A program made the position numbers and the translations under genes. This document shows positions 45,901 through 58,712 of a stretch of 64,000 bases of DNA, in pieces; the first letter of the stretch is position 1; each line of letters starts with the position of its first letter. This DNA is from Trematomus loennbergii (Eukaryota; Chordata; Actinopteri; Perciformes; Nototheniidae): contig JAAOOA010000338.1 of assembly GCA_012861695.1 (NCBI GenBank), forward strand, positions 248,001 to 312,000, read 5' to 3'. Under the pieces are notes generated by a model, which saw nothing but the letters and a program-made list of their open reading frames with translations, did not search any database and was not told the origin of the DNA.

Positions 45901-47430
45901 TAATACTGCGTGGGAAAGGCTGTAGATATGATGTGGCCACTATGTTCCACAGCATGATTTATATGCGCATTATTTATCATACACTCACTGTTGGTGTGAG
46001 TGGATGTGCTTTTCCTTTCCTGCAGATACAAATCTAACAGAAGGAGCGCGTCCTCCAAGTGACAGCAGGCGGGCAGTAAAAAGATAGGTATGCAGATAAA
46101 GGGACAGGAATCATTTAACATGTATATAGTGCCTGTTGCTATTGGGACATGTAACAGAACGTGAGAGACATTTAGGACATTTGTGTTCTCCATAGAAAAC
46201 GAATAAACACTATTAATCCCACAAGGGGATGTTCAGTCTTCACTCGTTTTTAGAGAACACTAGGCCTACCCCTGAAATACATACACATGTACAGGATTGG
46301 TAAACACTCAACGCAACGCATGCATTAATAGAGGTATCAGAGTCAACTACCTACTGTTCACAGCTGTATTCATGAACTTGCTTCATATTGATGCTAGACT
46401 GCTGCTCAAAGTGGTTGAAGTCATATTTGGAGAGCTATCAGTGTGTTTCATTCTCGCGTTGCTGTGATTTGGTTTTACGAGAGACCACTACAGCGAGCGC
46501 ACGTGCGCTCTGACCACCTCGCGCCTACTGGAGGACCCGAGCGCAAGTGGGCGGCACCAGCTGGTGCAGTGATGCTCGAGACCAATGCTGCTTTCAAACC
46601 CGTAGGAAATAACCACACGTTCACACGTTATATTTAAAGTACCTGGAAGACTAGTTCCCCATCATTTTTGTTTTACATTCAGCCACTGATTAATTATTTA
46701 CACATCCTTCAATGCATGAAAAATAAAATGGTTCAGATTTAGTAAACAATAAACACTGGGTTCCTCGTGTGTGTCATCATATTGAAGAGTGAAGATTGGA
46801 TTTTCAGAAATATTAATAACCAGTAATATTTGACAGGTCATTGAATCACACTTCCTGCATGACTCTTGTTTCCTGAAGAATTGTATTTTTGTTGCTTAAT
46901 CAAAAAGGAACTCTCAAAACCAAAATGCACCAACAATAATGAACAAAATATCCAGAAAAGCAAGCCAGTCAGGAATTGAAATACAAAGATATAATACTTT
47001 TTGGATTTTAAATTATTTCAGTATAGTGTTACCTCGTTCAGATATGCAGCAAGATATGTCGTTTTTAATAAACACATTTTTCTATTGAATGCTTTGGCTA
47101 AAATAACTAAATTATTACTTCCTTTTTGGACCCCAAAAACTGATGTCTGAATTAAAGAAGAATATGCACAATTAAAGTACTTTTAAAAACGTTCCCATTT
47201 TATGATTGGATCTTGTTATCCACGTCCCCCAAAAAGACCCTGAAATGAGAGGAAGTGTTATCGAACAATCTTAAGGGATTTTCAAAGCTCTAATTGTGGT
47301 TAATTCTCTGCTGAATGGTAGTAGAGGCATTTTAAAAAAAATCTAAACTCTCTTTTCTCTACCCCCACCAGCCAGTCTCATTTATCAAATCAATCTGAAA
47401 AATAGAAGAAGAAAAATGTGTCTTAGTCTA
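45901..47430. other. Non-coding stretch
   Basis: No gene seen. There is a short CpG-containing patch at 46470-46580. Confidence 0.5.
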
Positions 47431-48446
47431 CACTGTAAAATGTTTGGCTGTAAAATGACAGTAAATTACTGGCTACTAGTTGCATGGATTACACAGTAAT
47501 TGACTGTAAATATTTCACAGTAATTGACTGTAAATATTTCACAGTAATTTACTGTAGATATCTTACAGTAAATTAGAATAAAAGTACAACTAAATACTGT
47601 GACTTTACAGTTGCCATGCCCATGAAATTACTGTGATATAGCAGTACAGAGCTGTGGTATTATGGTACCTTGCTGTACATAAATTACAGTAATTACCTGT
47701 ATTTTCACACTTTTACTGTAAAAGTAATGCAACACAGTAGCCAGTAATTTACTGTAAATATAAAAATGTAATAATACGATAATATATTATAAATTTGACT
47801 AGTTAACTGGGATTTTACCATAACTACACAATTCAATCAGTTCAATCAACAAAGAAAAAGAAAGAAAATGCCCATTTTAACTTTGTATTACTCCATTGAA
47901 GTGCAAAGTACATTTCACAGTGTCTTGGACATGTTGTTACGGCCCCAACCTCTACTCCGCGGTAGTGGCTCGTGCTGAGACCCGCAACATGAAAGAATAC
48001 ACGCAATAACCGGTACTTGGTAACGAGCATTTCAAGCACAACAATTTCAATTTTACATAGATTTATATGTTGCATCGTTTATTTTAAGGCACATGCAGCG
48101 GTGCCCCTTTCAATTGAAGTAAAACCTGCACCAAAGAAAGAAATTAGTATTTAAAACCAAGCAAGAGCGATAAAAGCAATCTTAATTTGTTGTGTTATCA
48201 CAGAGGATGGTCTGAATACAGTATTTTACTATGAAATAATACAGTAACATGTTGTGAAATCCTGGTAATCATTTATCCTGTACATTCACACTAATTAACT
48301 GTGCCTGCATTGATTTCACTGTGAAATTCAAAATTACAGTATTATATTGTGAACATTACAGGTAAAGACTGTACAGTGGTAAAACAGTCATTTATTGTAA
48401 AATATTACAGCTAAATATTGTGAAATCATGGTCATATTTTACAGTG
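47431..48446. mobile_element. CACTGTAAA-ended element, about 1.0 kb
   Basis: The termini are CACTGTAAAAT and ATTTTACAGTG. Both subterminal regions are packed with TTACAGTAA / ACTGTAAAT motifs, including tandem units at 47498-47545. This resembles CACTA (EnSpm)-type non-autonomous elements. The flanking trinucleotides (CTA and TAA) do not match, so the class is tentative. A different, more GC-rich insert occupies about 47935-48130. Confidence 0.6.
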
Positions 48447-49102
48447 TAACTAAACCTAAACGGTGAAGTCATGTCAAAGAATTGTCCCGACCCTTACCAT
48501 GGCGTTTTATGCCAATGGTTAACATGACCTAGGAATATTGCAATCCTTATCGTTATAGAAGTAGCATCCCTGCACAATTATTGTAGAAATATCCAGTTAA
48601 ACAGTTTCAGTTTATCACCTGAAAACTGAAATCTCTGAGGAAAGCCGCTGTTAGCTGTTTTCCTATGGGACTTGAACGCACCACCATTCTAGACAGTTTT
48701 GGCACCATTTTCGCTCAGCTTCCCTGCGCGTTATCTCTCTGCTGTATGAGGGGATAATCCCATTTAGACAGAGAGCGTCCTCACACGAGGACAAGATGTG
48801 TTAGCATAGAAGTCTCATTGTGACAGATGATGATATTTAGGCAGGGATTATCCAGAGCTTCTGTAATCTTTTTTTTTGTATATGAACTAAAATAAATAGA
48901 TTAATCCAGTCGTTTCAATTGAAGGAGTTATTTATTTTTGGACAGATCACACAGGGAATTTGTAACGGTTTTCCTAAAGAATGAATTAGTGGCTCTCGGT
49001 CAGCGTTTCCATGCAACAGCGCAGAAAGCCCCGCAGCACACGGACGCACGGATAGATGCTGTAGACCGCGTTCACCGGGACTCAGGGCGCCTTTTAGAGC
49101 CG

Positions 49103-49145
49103 ATGGAGCGACAGGATGATGGGGAGGATAGTGCCGAGGAGCCGG
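49103..49145 (+). CDS. Host gene, first coding exon
   Basis: ATG at 49103 is the first in-frame ATG after a likely acceptor (TTTTTGGACAG, ending 48945). The exon therefore runs about 48946-49145, with 157 bases of 5' UTR. It encodes MERQDDGEDSAEEP and the first base of a glycine codon, then the donor GTAAGA at 49146. It joins in phase to the exon at 58561 across a 9.4-kb intron. The product start is acidic and hydrophilic, with no signal peptide. I do not recognise the gene. Confidence 0.65.
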
Positions 49146-50638
49146 GTAAGAGCTTTACACCTTTGGCAAGAAACGCAGGAATATGATGGCCAATATTTGT
49201 GCAGTAGGGAGAACATAGAGCTGTTGGTACTCTATTTTCCAATTGTCATGCATGTCCCTAAATTCCCTCTGGTTAGTTCAGGAGATAGCGCACGTGCACT
49301 GGGTCTAATACAGATGTTTGTATGGAGAGAGCAACATCACAGTGAGCCCATTAAAGGAGATTTTGACATTAAAATGCAGATAAGTGCTACTTTTATTTAT
49401 TATTTTCTCATCAGGCAGTCTCATTGAGATCACGGTCTGGGAGGGAGACCTGAAAGCAAGACACTCTTACGTCAGCTGCAAAAACACAAACAATACAAAT
49501 CTACATTACAAGGAATGAAAATAGTTTGATAAAAAATACCTGATAATAAAGTCTCCCATTGGATAGCAAGACTCCAGTTCAGCTTGAAGTCTGTGTAAAA
49601 GGTGCACAGTCCCTGAATACAGTTCTGCCAACGTTTGTGTACAGGAGTACTTTAAGCATTGACTGTACATTTTAATGAGAGAACATGTGCGGTAGTTTGG
49701 AAGCTTTTTAAATGAAAATCACAAGATGGCTTTACTGCTGGACTGTAAGGAGCTTCATCCTACTGTTACACCAAAAACCAAAATATGTAGTTTGTGATTA
49801 AAAATGATACACTACAATACAATGGGTAAAATGGCTACAGTTTGGATGGTAGTTTCACAGACGTCCTTCTATTTAACACAAGAAGCCTAGTTTGATTTCA
49901 ATTGTTTAGGACAACCTTAATCTTGAAGGGATAGTTCAGATCATAGCCTATTGTTTATGTATCATAGCCTATAAACAATACTTGTTTCACTTTACACTCC
50001 ACTGGAAAACCCAGACCATTTTTCTACAATGTTTTGTCTAAAATCCAGCTGCGGATGGAAACATGATATAGAATACATATTTTACGACCATACAATTTAA
50101 CTTAAAAAAAGGAAAACACATTAACAAACACATCAACTGCAGAAACGATGTTAAGAAGTGCGTTTTATTCCAGTTTGGGGAAGCCTTAAACATTAATGCT
50201 CTCTTTCCAATTGTATTTGAAATGCAGGAACAGATAAATGGTGTTGTGTAGAATTCATCCATTACATGTTGTGGAATATTGGACCAAAAACTGTTGTGGG
50301 TAGTGAGCATAGTTGGTGTGTATATATTTTAAGATGAGTTTCAGCCATGCTTAAGTGAACAGTGATTACAACTACACATTGTGGATGCTTTTTGATTGTG
50401 TAAAATCATTTCTAGGTCGAAATAAAACACAAGGTGTGAAATAAAATGTTGCTGATAATATGACCAATATTATATATTTATTAGTGCAGCTAAGTGGAAT
50501 CACTGTCATGAACATGAACAGATCTGCATAGGGATGCTCTTTTGGTAATTCTCAACATGTGTCCATATTTCCCAGCCATGCTCTCTCATGTGAGATCAGT
50601 TGGTTTGACACACCTGTTCGATTCTCCACACATGCCTC

Positions 50639-51365
50639 CAGTGGCGGCGCCAGGGTATGGCTGGGGTAGGCTACAGCCATACCAAGAAATGGCTTAGCCC
50701 CACCTCAGCCCACCATGAAAAATGATGCAAATTCAATTAAATAATAAGCGAAATGCTAAATGTTGAGAACACGGATTGCGAAAATATACGGGTCGTGTCC
50801 ACAACACACAAACTGATCCTGCTGTAACAACAAGTGCACGTTACTGATGCAATATGGTTGAGACCATTCGGGGTTATGCTAGAAGAGGGGAGCAAGGAGT
50901 AGTCTAAGTAGTGGGGGAGTTTTATACACTAAAGGTGTGGAAATTCTCTGAGGTTATAATATCAGCGCGGCCGCGGTCAGATCAAAATGCCTCCGAATGC
51001 AATTTGAATAGACCTACAGCCAATCAGAGCAACGCAACGTTGGATCTGCGTCATGCCTTATTGATTGAGATCAATCGAAACCGCCATTCAGTATCCCCAT
51101 TGGATCTTCAAAGTGTACTATCATACGTCACGTTCACAGTGATCCCTTTTTATTTACTACAAGACAAATGTGCCGTTTTATTTCATACAGTTCCATTTTG
51201 ATTGAGACAGGGAAATAATCTAAACCTCACACGTGGCGTTTCACTGTCAAGGGGGGAAATATAGCGTGTATGTAATTACATTGCAAATACTGACTTGAGC
51301 ACCACCACTGTATGGGTTAGCCCTACCATAGATTACCCAACAAAAATGCTCTGGCGCCGCCACTG
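50639..51365. mobile_element. Non-autonomous hAT element, 727 bp
   Basis: The TIRs CAGTGGCGGCGCCAG and CTGGCGCCGCCACTG are perfect, and an 8-bp target duplication CATGCCTC (50631-50638 and 51366-51373) is exact. The interior has no transposase. The intact ends and duplication suggest a fairly recent insertion. Confidence 0.96.
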
Positions 51366-52126
51366 CATGCCTCAGACCTTTTGTGGTTTTCTTCCATAAG
51401 CAGGCAACATGTGCTGAATTGTTGGATAGTTGAATTATGTGGCACCCTCTTTCTTATGAAACAGAGCCATTGTGTAACACGTAAGTATTTGTGGTGGACA
51501 GGTACACATTGGGGTTGATAGATGCCAGTTCACATCGCCCTGATGGTAAACACTGTCAGCATGCCTTGTGATCCTGTTAGATTGCTATTATATTCAATGT
51601 AAACGAGTCCTGTGTAGCCAAGGCCAAGGCAGGTGAAACAAGGTTCAGCCGTTGAGTTTTTCTGCAGGTTTTCTGATTCCTGGATTTCCTAAAAGTATTG
51701 GCATGATCCTAGCACCAGTTCTCAAGGCAACAGGCAAATGACTATTCCAGTGATTTGCATAGAGATCTTTTATTTTGCAGCATGTCTCTGTTCGGGCTTG
51801 GCTCTTATTATATTGCAAGTTAAGCGGTTTACTATTCTGCTAACTGAGGTCAAAGGTTTTTCCTAACCAGTTGACCATGCTAACACACTGCTTTTTGATA
51901 TCTAAGAGGACACAAATGGTAACATGATAACCTTGTGTGTGCAGATTTCAGAAACATGGTCTTATCATAGTCCTAAATGTAGATTTACAGTAAAACATCT
52001 CATGTTGTGAAAGCAAATCCATTCCCACACTGGGTGCCGCCTGTCTAGGCTGTGTGTCAAGACATTTGGCAGATTATATCAAGACTTGGGCAGGTTTGCG
52101 TTGCCATGGAGGGCGTTACCTGAAAC

Positions 52127-52431
52127 TAGGGCTGCTCAATTAATCGTATTTTAATCGCAATTACGATTTTGGCTTGCAACGATTATGAAAACAACATAAT
52201 CGAAATAAAACGATTTATTTATTTATTTTATTTAGTTATTTTTAATTGGTTTTTCAGTTGAATTATACTTAAAGTTCAGGGTAATCAACTGTTAAAAACA
52301 TACTGTTCACATTTATTTTTCAATAAATGGATGTTTTCAAAGTAAATGGATAATCGTTTTGAATAATTGTGATATCAATTATTGACCCAAATAATCGATA
52401 TTATGATTTTTGCCATAATCGAGCAGCCCTA
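52127..52431 (-). mobile_element. hAT MITE, TAGGGCTGC family, copy 2 (305 bp)
   Basis: TAGGGCTGCTCAATTAATCG and …ATAATCGAGCAGCCCTA are flanked by the exact 8-bp duplication CCTGAAAC (52119-52126 and 52432-52439). The interior matches 7780-8263 in the opposite orientation, but is about 180 bp shorter. Confidence 0.96.
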
Positions 52432-54162
52432 CCTGAAACTAATAAAACCCGTTATAAATCTGATTGATGTTATTTTAAATAAACACATAATGTGGTTGCA
52501 GACACTTATTGGAACTTAATTGTGGCAATTAGAGGATTTCCTGTGGCAGTACCTACCAACAAACCAATAGCACAATTCAACAACAGCATCAAGGACTTTC
52601 TTCATGCAATGATAATTACATATAAAGAATACTGTTTAACCAGATAACGAACACACATTTGGGGAAGTATTCTTGCCTGGATTCTGAGTGAGATATTCAG
52701 TGTCAGTAGGCTGATTCTGTCAAAGTCAAACTTGCCATGCGAGACATGTTACACCAAGTTCACTTCAGGTCATTAAATCTGCCCAAACAAAACAAGCCTG
52801 TTCTATCCTCTCACCTTTACAGCGAGCTTCGCCTGAGGCCCTGTCCTGTCTGTGCCAGTTCTACATAACACCATGGAGCTCAATGACCCATTTAAGTGTC
52901 ATTGTTGAGCTATAGTTGCCTTCATTTCATGTACACTTTCTAACTTCCCCTTCATTGGAAAGTTGGACGCAACAAGTCCTCTTACCTATGGACATGACTT
53001 TACTTTGTATAGCCAAGCCTCCACTAAAAACATCTCCCTAAGAGGTTCTGCGGCAGTCTAACAGCTCCTTGCTTGTGATTGAGCTTCTGAGGTAGGGCAG
53101 TCATTATGTACACCACCATTAAAGCTGGTTGTCAGGAAGACAGAAAGACTCATGTAAGTGTTTATAGGAACATCTTTCCCACTGGTTCCTACTGAAGCCA
53201 TTATAGGCTGCAAATACTGTATATTCAGTCAGAAACAGGACTCAAGCTACTGGTTAAGTCTGAATGAAACTGTTGGCTGCATAACACTTCCACTAAGCAT
53301 ATAAACAATATCATTGTGGAGGCAATATTAAAATATATATAGCAATAGCAACAATTCATAGTCTTATTTGGGTGATAGTCATCCCGTGAGGGATCTCATC
53401 TTACAAGAATAACGACTCTACTATCCAATTTGGCAGTAAACAACTGCAGTTCAGAGGAAATTGGGCGCATTAACTTGGCATTTACTCTGTCGACAGATTG
53501 TAATGCTGGTGTCCCTATAGGTTCCACTGTATTAGCTCATCTTTCAATCTTTTTACCTTCTTGTCTCTTTATTGAATGTTATCTCTTGGAAGCATTTGTA
53601 TAACGTCTTCAGAAAGTTGCAGTGCGAATCCTGATTAGCCAACAAAGCGTATTGGTTTGCTTTTGGAAATATGGACATTTCAAAATAACTATGGAATTGG
53701 GATTGCTTATGTAAGGAAGTCACATAACAAGTAAGTCAATGTTGGTTTAAAATAATGATGGAAGCCTTTTTTAACCAAACCCAACGACACTAGCCATTAC
53801 CGGACTTCGGTGCTCTTTATACTCACCTGTCCTGGCCCGTGATAACATAACCTATACTAATTGATTATGTGGGTTGTTAATTATTGTGCTTTACTTTTGT
53901 AGGTATAAATAAGAACAGCGTATGAAAACAGCCTGTAATATTAACCAATCATTGCTCAATGATAGTTATGTCCCTATCATCAGTAGAAACAGGTTTATTG
54001 CCATGTGTTAACCGACTTGTGTAAACCTGTTCCTGATTCTGATTCGTATGATGATAGTGACAATAACAAATGCACAATCCAAACAACATGCTGCTGTATT
54101 AAATAATTAACAAATGTAGACCTAATTTGTCTGACTTCCTTTAAATATTCTTTAAAACATAC

Positions 54163-54339
54163 CTCTTTATAGCCACCAACACGTGAGGCTGTCGAGTGCA
54201 GCTTTTTAGAACCACACAGCACTGGTGGCATGGTTTGTAGTCCATTAGTTTCAAACCACTTCTTCTTCAACGTTTCCCAGGTTTTCTCCAGACTGAGATT
54301 CTTCAACAGATTACCACTCAAACTCTTCCACACTGACAT
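54163..54339 (-). CDS. Candidate minus-strand exon, unrecognised
   Basis: ATG at 54339 opens 59 codons (MSVWKSLSGNLLKNLSLEKT…, ending TASRVGGYKE) up to a GTATGT donor at 54162. The composition looks protein-like (W, K, L, R balanced), and the start is basic and leucine-rich, as in a mitochondrial targeting peptide. I know no match and see no second exon. It may equally be chance or a pseudogene fragment. Confidence 0.25.
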
Positions 54340-54794
54340 GAAGTTGTGCAGTGCTGCTTTAAAGGACCACAGTGATGGTTTGTTTGTTTGAGCTCATTAA
54401 CCATATTGTTTATACTTTACATTAAGGCTGCTCCCTGTTGCATTAGACAGACTTTTACCATCGACAGTCAGTGGTTTTAGTTCATTTCATCACAAGGAAA
54501 TCTCTCTGATGGATTATCTGCAGTAACTTTTGAACGGCTGCAAGTTGATTCAAATTATTAATGAAATTAAATCTTATCTCAATGTATTTAACATCTGGGA
54601 TGCTAAAGACCAAGTGGTCCCAAGTTGGTTTTTGTTTCTCCGCCTCCATATTGATTGTTTTGCTTCAGTCTCACAGCTCTCTTCAGTGTTGTTTCCAGCA
54701 GCAGCTGTTCAGGAAATAAACTGTGATATACACTCTGTATCTGCCTGGCACAAACTTCATCTAGTTAGTGTTAGCATCTAGCTAGTGAACACAG

Positions 54795-54870
54795 TGGAGC
54801 ATTTAGCAGCTAAAGAGCCAGATATTACAGGAGTGGTTGGAAACCAAAACAGAGCTTGAAGAGTTTCAAC
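54795..54870 (+). repeat. Dispersed repeat shared with 60428-60500
   Basis: GTGGAGCATTTAGCAGCTAA followed by AGAG(C/G)CAGATAT and CAGGAGT is common to both places. It is a fragment of a widespread fish repeat. The class is not assigned. Confidence 0.65.
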
Positions 54871-55109
54871 ATATGTTCATTGCAAAAATAACCACAAATA
54901 AACAGAGAGGTTGACCTTGTTTGAGGCGCAGATGTTTGTAGTACTCTGATGGCCCCTTGCAGAACTGATAGTTCCTTTTTTATTCTGACAAAATCATAAG
55001 GGTGGTGAAATGTATCAGTGGAATTATGGTACAGCGTTTTACAGTCATATGTTCTACCAACAATGAACAGTCACTGAAGACCGAAGTGTACGCAAACCAT
55101 TCACTGTTG

Positions 55110-55458
55110 CCTTATGAACCCCCCCTCTTCTGGTCTTGACGGATGATAAAGTGTCCCCAAAGAGGTTTCTACCGAAGTGGGCAATTGCCGAGTTGGCAAT
55201 TTCCTCAAGGAGTTGTGTTTCTGTTAAACCTAACCGACGATAGGTTGGGATGTGTCACGTGTGCCGCAGACGATAGGTTGGACGTGTCATGTGTGCCGGA
55301 TGTCGCCAATGACGTTATAGGAGCGAAAATTCTGGATCTGCTTGTTAGCACCCCCCCCCCCTTTTGTTTTCTGACACGTTGTGAGTTCCCTGACACACCG
55401 GGGACACATATTTATGTATAAAAGACATCAAAAAGTGCATTTTGCATAATAGGTCCCC
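55110..55458. repeat. Repeat fragment ending GCATAATAGGTCCCCTTT, with a tandem unit
   Basis: The end motif is one seen at many fish DNA-transposon ends; its left partner is not found. Inside, CGATAGGTTGG(G)A(T/C)GTGTCA(C/T)GTGTGCCG is repeated in tandem (55238-55270 and 55271-55300). A run of 10 C occurs near 55352. Confidence 0.5.
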
Positions 55459-56543
55459 TTTAACTTGTGTTTACAGGACCCAGAGAGGACGCCTTCCGAG
55501 CGTCATCTTGTTGAACGTCAGAGAACTGAGAATATCTAATATTACTAACCTCTCTAAACATTGAACACATTAGCATCGAGTTGTGTTTAGCAGTGTGTAA
55601 CAAGCAGTTATCCAGTGATACTGATACTCCCAGGAGAGGCGCATTCAATTGTTTTCTTCATGATGGTTCCTCCTGAGCTTTTTATTAATTAAAAGTATCC
55701 ATCACGGTTGATGGGAATGTCGTGATTACAAACTGTGGCCTGGTTAGAGAAGGTATAAATATATATGAGTGTTTTAGCCTACAGCAGTCTGTGACTGATA
55801 ACCTTCATCTTGAGAGCTTCATTACACACAGAGGAAGGTGATCCTGTTGAAATGTCTGCCATTGGAGCACACTAACCTCCATCCCATCATTCTTTTCAGA
55901 GATAATACTCAGCCTCCGCTAATGAGTTCACATAAATCAGCTGGATCGGGCTAATTTTGGTGATATTACAGAAGAACAGCTTGTAATACAATGGTTGAAC
56001 CAGCCGCGCGTCTATCAGTATCCATGGCGACAGCTGTTTCCTGTAAATGGAGAGTGGCCGTTCATCCGTCTTTATCTATTTATTTCTAGCCTTCCTCAGT
56101 GTGCCGTGCTGCGTTTACTGCCATCTCGTAAAGTTTGTGAGTGATCTGGGACAAGAGGGGGTAAAATGTGTTACATTTATGAACCAAATAGTTTCCATGG
56201 AAACAAAACGTAATATCTCAAAATGGTATTCTGAATGGTTCTTAATAATGTTTTCTTTTCGTATAATAAATGGCTGGTAGTAGCATTTCCCTCGATGAGC
56301 TGCTAAACAATCTGTCTCATTTAGCAGATTATACAAATCTGGCTTTCACATTTGGTTTGTAATATAAATCCTCACTGCATCAATTCTTGTTTTTGGATTT
56401 ACTCATTTGAACTTGCCTTAAGATGATCATATCCATACAGTTTTGCTTATTGAGGGATTACTGAATGAGTTGATCAAGAGCCTGTTTGAAACAACCTTTA
56501 TTATATATTTTTTAGGAATTTTATGAGGCTGTTATATTTTTAA

Positions 56544-57702
56544 CCTGTTAAGCCCGAGAGACCCCGGTACCGGGGCACTGCCGCAACATCTTGCAGGAAA
56601 CAGTGTCTGAGGGCATGTTCATTTAATAAACTATGAATGTTTTATATCCATGTAACGGGAAGAAACTCATCAAACTGATCTTTTTTTTTTTTTTTTAAAA
56701 GAAAACCCACAATGCTAACACTGAGCCTCTGAATTAGCAACGAGCGAAAAATGCTAACAGATTACTGCACCGAAAATCACTCACAAAACCTTATTATTTA
56801 TCTTTTCACCATATCCAACACATCGTTTCACATCGTGAGGTGACACAGAATCGATTGACACCGACATTACCACTGAATTATACGTATTTGCGACGTTATA
56901 AGCAAAAAAGGACATCAAAACAGGTGACGCTAGGTAGCTAAAAATGCTAACATTTTTACCTTGGCTCTGTAGTCTCTCCAAAGTGGTCTTCAATGGCATT
57001 AAATCTATAAAAACGCTGCTGAAGTTAATCCATAGGTTAATCTAATGTGTCTGTGTCCCTTTTAAATGATTTCTGATAATCCATAAGCATTAAAACTACT
57101 TTTCCGTTTCCAGATGTCAAAGCTAGAGATAGGTTCACTCTGATGCAAAATGACATGCGCGAAGCCCCCACCTTTTCTCTTCACAACGTGTGTGTGGGGG
57201 ACTCCCCCTTCGATTCTATTGGCTCTAACGGTCAGAAAGAGGTGTCAACCATCAAAATCGAGCAAGGGGGGCAGAGATATGGAAAATCCACCCAAATGAA
57301 CCCAGAAGTGGTTTCTTTTTGCTAAACCTCTCTAAAAAGGTCAAATGTCACTTGTTTTGCATCAATCTTGATACAGGGTACTTATTATATGTTGTACTTT
57401 GGATTCCTAAAGCTTTTAGTCTACTAACCCATCATCCAAGGGTGGTTTTCACTATAAGTAAAAAAGAATTTTTGGACGGACACTATAATTTACAGTTTTC
57501 TACTATGTAAAATCTGAATTTTCTTTAAAATAAAAAACATCTATATTGATTCTGACTTTTCTACATCCAACTCACAGGTTTATCATTACTTTGAGAAAAA
57601 GATTATTAATTTAACCCTTTTAGAAGGGAAGATATGGTCATTTGTTCTGGGAATGTCATTTTCGAGCCTGAGACCTGAAAAACAGGCTCAGGGCTTAACA
57701 GG
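56544..57702 (-). mobile_element. TTAA-flanked non-autonomous element, copy 2
   Basis: Inverted relative to copy 1, with TTAA on both sides (56540-56543 and 57703-57706). Blocks conserved with 37624-38747 include the CCCCGGTACCGGGG palindrome, TCTTTCTGACCGTTAGAGCC (inverted) and a stretch coding LNLSKKVKCHLFCINLDTGY in both. It lies within the host gene's large intron. Confidence 0.88.
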
Positions 57703-58560
57703 TTAAAGCAGTGCAACGTACTGTGGCAACACTAACTTGAAAGAAAATACATTAGTTATCCAATTCAAAGTCAAGTACAAAACAGTTCTGCTTTCAGAAA
57801 AATAGAAGCTGCATCTTAGGTTGTCTCTAATGGTTTTATAGTGCATTTAGTAATATATGTAGTCTCAGTGTGAATATTGTGTGGCAGGAAGCTTTGGCCG
57901 GGAGTCAGATAGATTCTTACTATTACCAACATGAAAGAAACACTATTGTTCAGCTGCAGTTTAACCAACAGCTGCTCTTGATGGCTCTGTTCCCCCTGTA
58001 TAATGTCACTGAGAAAACAACGAGGTAATCTGTAATGGATTTGTTTCTTTCTCATTTGATGGGGTGCTCTTTTCAGTCTGTTATGTATGTGCATGTTTAA
58101 AGCCTCGACACAGGAAGATTTAGCAATATGTTTTATAATAATACATTTATTTTTATTCAAGCATGCCTTTCACGATACCCAAGGACACCATACACTTCGA
58201 TTAATACTCTAAGAGGTTCAAAGCAGCACAACATGATAAAAAAAAAAAACAGGCAAACATGGAGGAGACAATCAAAGAAGACACTAATGATGGGGACAGG
58301 TTGTTCAGAGGATGGTGAGCACTACAGTGAGGAGGCTTTTTGTTGGGATCTGACTGTGGTGATTGTGTCAGTAGGATGTGTGTTGTGAGGGACTAAAAGC
58401 CTGAGCACCCATGGTGATTTATCCAATGCGACATCAACAAAAAAAAAGTCGGGTAGAAACAGGGTATTTAGCCTGGATCAAGGACTTTGAACTATGCATG
58501 GTCAGTGCTATTGTTAGGCTAATAACTCCTTTCATATTCATCTCTCTGCTCCTCTCCCAG

Positions 58561-58712
58561 GATCTCCGGCCCTAGCTCGTGAGCACTCAGGCAGCCCACA
58601 GCAGGAGGTGTCAGCCAGCATGAGGAGGAACGACAACTACCTGCCGGTCCCTGGCGAGGAGAAGAACCTGGATGTGGACTTCAACACCACCGCCAGGAGC
58701 AACGAGTCCATA
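58561..58712 (+). CDS. Host gene, second coding exon
   Basis: The acceptor CCTCTCCCAG ends at 58560; the exon runs 58561-58712 to the donor GTAAGA. Its first two bases complete the glycine codon from 49145, and the frame is open to the end (phase 0). It encodes SPALAREHSGSPQQEVSASM, then RRNDNYLPVPGEEKNLDVDF and NTTARSNESI. The codons are GC-rich at third positions, unlike the AT-rich flanks, which supports a real exon. The 65 N-terminal residues have no domain I can name and no membrane span. The gene continues beyond the window. Confidence 0.75.

Larger units (their letters stand above)
49147..58559 (+). other. Large intron of the host gene
   Basis: It is bounded by GTAAGA at 49146 and CTCCTCTCCCAG ending 58560. 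It hosts a hAT element, a hAT MITE, a TTAA element and dispersed repeats, listed separately. No other + strand exon is convincing. Confidence 0.55.

Noticed and set aside
53995..54162. Extension of the minus-strand frame beyond the GTATGT donor
   Set aside because: The composition changes to AT-rich codons and the frame ends at random. Only the part before the donor looks protein-like, and even that is doubtful.
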